Assembly: GCF_019091135.1 (NCBI RefSeq)
Contig: NZ_JAGXJW010000074.1
Span: 1 to 34,432 of the forward strand
Length of the DNA: 34,432 bases
From: Cohnella sp. GbtcB17
GTDB lineage: Bacteria; Bacillota; Bacilli; Paenibacillales; Paenibacillaceae
Reading direction: 5' to 3'
Shown in pieces: positions 31,878 to 34,432 of the stretch; position 1 is the stretch's first letter; each line of letters begins with the position of its first letter. A program made the translations under genes and the position numbers. Below the pieces are notes generated by a model. It was given only the letters and a program-made list of their open reading frames with translations, had not been told where the DNA came from and did no database searches.

Positions 31878-31916
31878 AGGGCTTCATGAGAGGTATACCT
31901 CTCGTGAAGCCCTTTT
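31878..31916 (+). terminator. Terminator of the second sugar ABC operon
   Basis: GGGCTTCA-T-GAGAGGT pairs with ACCTCTC-G-TGAAGCCC, almost perfectly, followed by TTTTC. Confidence 0.92.
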
Positions 31917-32028
31917 CGGCCTAGCTTTCTGCACCGCTCCCCATCCTGTGCCCCGGTCGAAATTACGAATACGCGGATTGGCCCGCCAGTGCATCCAAAT
32001 CCTCTATATCCGGGTTCAAATCGGGGGA

Positions 32029-32213
32029 GTGTAAAGGTGGAAAGTTACTCTACAGCCTCGCGAACCGGTCCAAACGGCGGTGCAAAGGCAAAAAGTTACT
32101 CTACAACCTTGAGGGTGCGTTCTATACGACGCTGCAAAGGCAAATAGTTACTCTACAGTTCTCGCGGCATGGTCTACATGGTGCTGTAAGGGCGAAAAGT
32201 TACTCTGATGCAG
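32029..32213. repeat. Tandem array A: four units of 51-52 bp
   Basis: Units start at 32029, 32080, 32132 and 32184. The shared core is TGYAAAGGCAAAAAGTTACT followed by CTACA; the outer half of the unit is variable. The last unit is partial. Confidence 0.85.
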
Positions 32214-32261
32214 TACTGTAATCCCGGTAAGCAACATAGAGAGCGGCAGGGATGCGCGCCA

Positions 32262-32497
32262 GCGCAGCGATAGCGCCATCGCGTGCCGCTAAAGGCAGAG
32301 CGCGAGCGCTCCGAGCGCAGCGATAGCGGCATTGCTTGCCGCTAAAGGCAGAGCGAGCGCTCCCGGCGCAGCACTAGCGGCATCGCGTGCCGCTAAGGCA
32401 GAGCGAGCGCTACCGGGCGCAGCGCTAGCGGCATCGCGTGCCGCTAAGGCAGAGCGAGCGACCGGGCGCAGCGCTAGCGGCATCGTGTGTCGCTAAT
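32262..32497. repeat. Tandem array B: five hairpin units of 49-53 bp
   Basis: Units start at 32262, 32315, 32366, 32417 and 32466. The shared core is GCGCAGCGCTAGCGGCATCG followed by CGTGCCGCTAA and GGCAGAGCGAGCG. Within each unit TAGCGGCA and TGCCGCTA can pair around TCGCG. The last unit keeps pairing through a G-U (TGTCGCTA). Confidence 0.88.
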
Positions 32498-32673
32498 GGC
32501 GCTAGGGGCCCGTTGGCTCGGAATACGCCACATTTCCATTAGTAACGCTGCACAGCGCCTCTTGCATCGGTGTCAATCGCGCTCGCACGAAAATAATTAT
32601 GGTGAATTATACTAATGTTTAATTAAATATGTCATTTGAAGTTAACTTATCAAGCTGAAATTATATTTTTCCA

Positions 32674-32721
32674 TTGCCATTCTCGCATTCTAGCTGATAG
32701 AATGAGTGCTGACTAGAATGC
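32674..32721 (+). promoter_or_regulatory. Promoter and putative operator of the amino-acid ABC operon
   Basis: TTGCCA (32674-32679) and TAGAAT (32698-32703) are separated by 18 bp, with TGA before the -10 (extended). GCATTCTAG (32685-32693), TAGAATG (32698-32704) and CTAGAATGC (32713-32721) are related half-sites that overlap the -10 and reach the RBS, suggesting a repressor operator. Confidence 0.65.
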
Positions 32722-32733
32722 AGGAGGTTATTC

Positions 32734-33573
32734 ATGTTGAGAAAGCTGACATCTATTATATTGACTGCCGCGCTGGCGGTCGGACTGTCCGCATGCGGCG
32801 CGAAGGAGTCTAACAATGCGAACGCGGGCGGCGCTGCCTCGACGGAAGCGGGCAAGGTCACGCTGAAGTTCGCGACCGATGCGAGCTACGCGCCGATGGA
32901 GAGCATGGATAAGGACAAGATCGTCGGCTTCGACGTCGACTTCTTGGACGCCGTTATGAAGGAAGCCGGCTACGACTACAAGCTGGACAATACGGGCTGG
33001 GACCCGCTGTTCGCGGACCTGGGCAGCGGCAATCACAAATACGACGGCGGCATCTCGTCGATCTCCATCACCGATGAACGCAAGCAGACGTTCGATTTTT
33101 CCGTTCCTTATTTTGAATCGGTGAATATGATCCTGACCAAGGAAGACAAGCCGGTCAAGGACGCGCTCGAGCTGAAGGGCAAGAAGGTCGCCGTTCAGGG
33201 CGGCACGACCGCCGAGACGCTGATGAAGGGCATCTTGGGAGACGACAATGCGAACCTGAAGCGCTTCGACAGCAACACGCTGGCGCTGATGGAGCTGGAA
33301 AGCAACGGCGTCGATGCCGTCGTGGCGGACTTCGCCGTCGTGCAGGCTTACGTGCAGCAAAATCCGGACAAGAAGTTCAACGCGATCTACGACCGCACGA
33401 ACTTCGCCTCCGAATACTATGGCATCCTGCTGCCCAAAGATACGGATCCGGCCGTCAAGGAGAAGATCGACGCGGCCGTCGAGAAGGTGCGCGCGAGCGA
33501 CGAATACAAAACGATGTATAAAAAGTGGATCGGCGTCGAGCCGGATACGAGCAACTTGGTTACGGCGAAGTAA
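32734..33573 (+). CDS. Polar amino-acid (cystine/glutamine-type) binding lipoprotein
   Basis: A 279-residue binding protein (SBP_bac_3 type). The ATG at 32734 has GGAGG about 8 bases upstream. The lipobox is LSAC with Cys21; an Asn/Ala-rich tether follows. Family signs are LKFATDASYAPMESMD, GFDVDFLDAVMKEAGYDY, DGGISSISITDERKQTFDFSVPYF and GKKVAVQGGTTAETL. The permease and ATPase genes downstream make a three-gene importer. The substrate may be cystine, glutamine, glutamate or arginine; the sequence does not decide. A strong hairpin separates it from the permease. Confidence 0.95.
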   Translation: MLRKLTSIILTAALAVGLSACGAKESNNANAGGAASTEAGKVTLKFATDASYAPMESMDKDKIVGFDVDFLDAVMKEAGYDYKLDNTGWDPLFADLGSGNHKYDGGISSISITDERKQTFDFSVPYFESVNMILTKEDKPVKDALELKGKKVAVQGGTTAETLMKGILGDDNANLKRFDSNTLALMELESNGVDAVVADFAVVQAYVQQNPDKKFNAIYDRTNFASEYYGILLPKDTDPAVKEKIDAAVEKVRASDEYKTMYKKWIGVEPDTSNLVTAK

Positions 33574-33609
33574 GATCGGGCATAATCAGCAACGATTAGG
33601 AAGCAGGGG

Positions 33610-33639
33610 GCATGCGGCCCGGGCAGACCGGGCGCATGC
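33610..33639 (+). other. Strong stem-loop between binding-protein and permease genes
   Basis: GCATGC-G-GCCCGG pairs with CCGGGC-GCATGC around a short loop. A following CTCTCT/AGAGAG hairpin (33639-33656) covers the permease RBS. It fits lowered or controlled expression of the permease relative to the binding protein. Confidence 0.7.
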
Positions 33640-33665
33640 TCTCTTTGATGAGAGAGGGTGCAGGC

Positions 33666-34322
33666 GTGTATTACGCTTTTAGGTTCGATATTATCCGCGA
33701 ATATTTCCCGTTCTTAATAAAGGGAATGCTGCTGACGATCGGCATCTCCCTGGCGGCCATCGCCGTCGGCGTCGTCCTGGGTTTATTCATAGGCTTTGGG
33801 AAAATGGCCAGATTCGGCCCGTTGCGATGGTTGATGAGCGGCTATATCAACATCTTTAGAGGGACGCCGCTCATTCTGCAGGTGCTGATCATCCACTTCG
33901 GCGTCATTCCGCCGATACTGGGCACCACGAACGGCATCGTGGCGGCCATTGTCGCGTTGGGACTCAACTGCGCCGCTTATTCGGCAGAAATCTATCGGGC
34001 GGGAATTGAGTCGATCGATGCAGGCCAACGCGAAGCCGCTTACTCCTTGGGCATGACGAGTGGGCAGACACTGCGCCACATCATTGTGCCGCAGGCCGTT
34101 CGGCGGATGATCCCGGCGTTCGGCAACGAATTTATCGTCCTCGTGAAGGATTCGTCGTTCGTCGCGTGGATCGCGGTGCCCGAGATCATGTACTGGGCCA
34201 ACGCAGCCAAAAGTCAGTATTATCATTTATGGGAGCCTTACCTCGCTGCGGGCGTGATCTACTTCGTGCTCACGTACACGCTTAGCAAGCTGCTCCAATG
34301 GTTCGAGAGGAGGGTGAAGTGA
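33666..34322 (+). CDS. Polar amino-acid ABC transporter permease (HisM/GlnP-type)
   Basis: A 218-residue inner-membrane permease. The GTG at 33666 is preferred: GAGAGAGGG lies 7-8 bases upstream and the product then starts VYYAFRFDIIREYFPFLIKG, like other members. The ATG codons at 33612, 33636 and 33648 fall in or next to two hairpins and lack an RBS. The ATPase-docking loop reads QREAAYSLGMTSGQTLRHII, and about five helices are expected. It overlaps the ATPase gene by 1 base (TGATG). Confidence 0.92.
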   Translation: MYYAFRFDIIREYFPFLIKGMLLTIGISLAAIAVGVVLGLFIGFGKMARFGPLRWLMSGYINIFRGTPLILQVLIIHFGVIPPILGTTNGIVAAIVALGLNCAAYSAEIYRAGIESIDAGQREAAYSLGMTSGQTLRHIIVPQAVRRMIPAFGNEFIVLVKDSSFVAWIAVPEIMYWANAAKSQYYHLWEPYLAAGVIYFVLTYTLSKLLQWFERRVK

Positions 34323-34432
34323 TGGAGCCGATCATCCGAATGAGCGGGGTCGCCAAGTCCTTCGGAAAAAACAAAGTGCTTCACGACATTAATCTCGAGG
34401 TCGCGCCGCGCGAGGTCGTCGTCATCGGCCCC
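34322..34432 (+). CDS. Amino-acid ABC transporter ATP-binding protein (start only)
   Basis: The ATG at 34322 overlaps the permease stop, with GAGAGGAGGG upstream. Thirty-seven residues are visible (MEPIIRMSGVAKSFGKNKVL...), the usual N-terminus of GlnQ/TcyN-type ATPases. The window ends just as the Walker A begins (VVVIGP). The ATPase activity itself cannot be judged. Confidence 0.9.
   Translation, partial: MEPIIRMSGVAKSFGKNKVLHDINLEVAPREVVVIGP

Larger units (their letters stand above)
31917..32733. other. 0.8-kb gene-free region with two tandem arrays
   Basis: No credible ORF or RBS is seen; the only open frames are antisense to the repeats. Bases 31917-32028 show nothing notable. The arrays are at 32029-32213 and 32262-32497. 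From about 32580 the DNA becomes strikingly AT-rich and holds the promoter of the amino-acid transporter. Confidence 0.8.

Noticed and set aside
32289..32483. 64-residue Ala-rich minus-strand ORF in array B
   Set aside because: It only reflects the repeat unit; no RBS, start context or flanking gene supports it.
32029..32497. CRISPR array
   Set aside because: Arrays A and B lack a constant repeat of 23-47 bp with unique equal-length spacers, and no cas gene is present. In array B the whole unit is conserved.
33612..33665. Upstream ATG starts for the amino-acid permease
   Set aside because: They lie in or beside two hairpins and lack an RBS. The GTG at 33666 has a good SD and gives the family-like N-terminus.
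1..34432. tRNA, rRNA, insertion sequence or prophage genes
   Set aside because: No cloverleaf-like sequence, rRNA segment, transposase or integrase was recognised.

Overview
The window looks like chromosome of a GC-rich member of the Paenibacillaceae (Cohnella/Paenibacillus-like). The basis is an S-layer-homology (SLH) surface protein with a Gram-positive signal peptide, strong AGGAGG-type ribosome binding sites with frequent TTG/GTG starts, a YesM/YesN two-component pair beside carbohydrate ABC transporters, LplABC-type transport genes, a fused CydDC next to cydAB, and a YdjO-like cold-inducible protein beside a cold-shock protein. This is an inference from gene content; no marker gene such as rRNA is present.

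Layout. (1) 1-431: tail of a secreted beta-helix glycoside hydrolase, closed by a terminator. (2) 620-7663: a 2,347-residue surface protein with a signal peptide, seven RCC1 repeats, an Fn3-like domain, sixteen 82-residue InlB-B/Flg_new repeats (fourteen nearly identical), a cadherin-like domain and three SLH domains. (3) 7808-9709: two small uncharacterised genes, a ydjO homologue and a cold-shock gene. The last two have structured upstream regions that may be RNA regulators. (4) 9774-11574, minus strand: a secreted coiled-coil protein with a hairpin leader, an L,D-transpeptidase and a 72-residue unknown. (5) 12015-18308: cydA-cydB-cydDC, behind a promoter with an FNR/CRP-type palindrome centred near -41.5. 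The fused CydDC has an abnormal first Walker A. (6) 18491-19894: an unassigned multi-span permease.

(7) 19973-24707: an AraC regulator divergent from a lipoprotein/permease/permease ABC operon of the LplA-B-C type. (8) 24969-28555, minus strand: a YesN response regulator and YesM sensor kinase overlapping by 4 bp, divergent from a second sugar ABC system (28663-31830). There the binding protein comes last, behind its own cre-containing promoter region. (9) 31917-32733: a 0.8-kb intergenic region with two unrelated tandem arrays of about 50-bp units, one of them a hairpin array, then an AT-rich promoter with a possible operator. (10) 32734 to the end: a polar amino-acid ABC transporter (binding lipoprotein, permease, start of the ATPase).

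The two sugar systems lack their own ATPase, so they probably share an MsmX-type ATPase encoded elsewhere, as is usual in Bacilli. Two of the three transporters carry a strong stem-loop between binding-protein and permease genes, suited to making more binding protein than permease.

I did not find a clear new defence or mobile system. The most interesting signals are non-coding: a dispersed repeat of about 40 bp (five copies plus a fragment, all intergenic), the two tandem arrays at 32.0-32.5 kb, the long csp leader hairpin, and the ydjO and permease leaders with mutually exclusive or RBS-masking pairings. The altered Walker A of CydDC and the homogenised 246-bp coding repeat are the best protein-level oddities.
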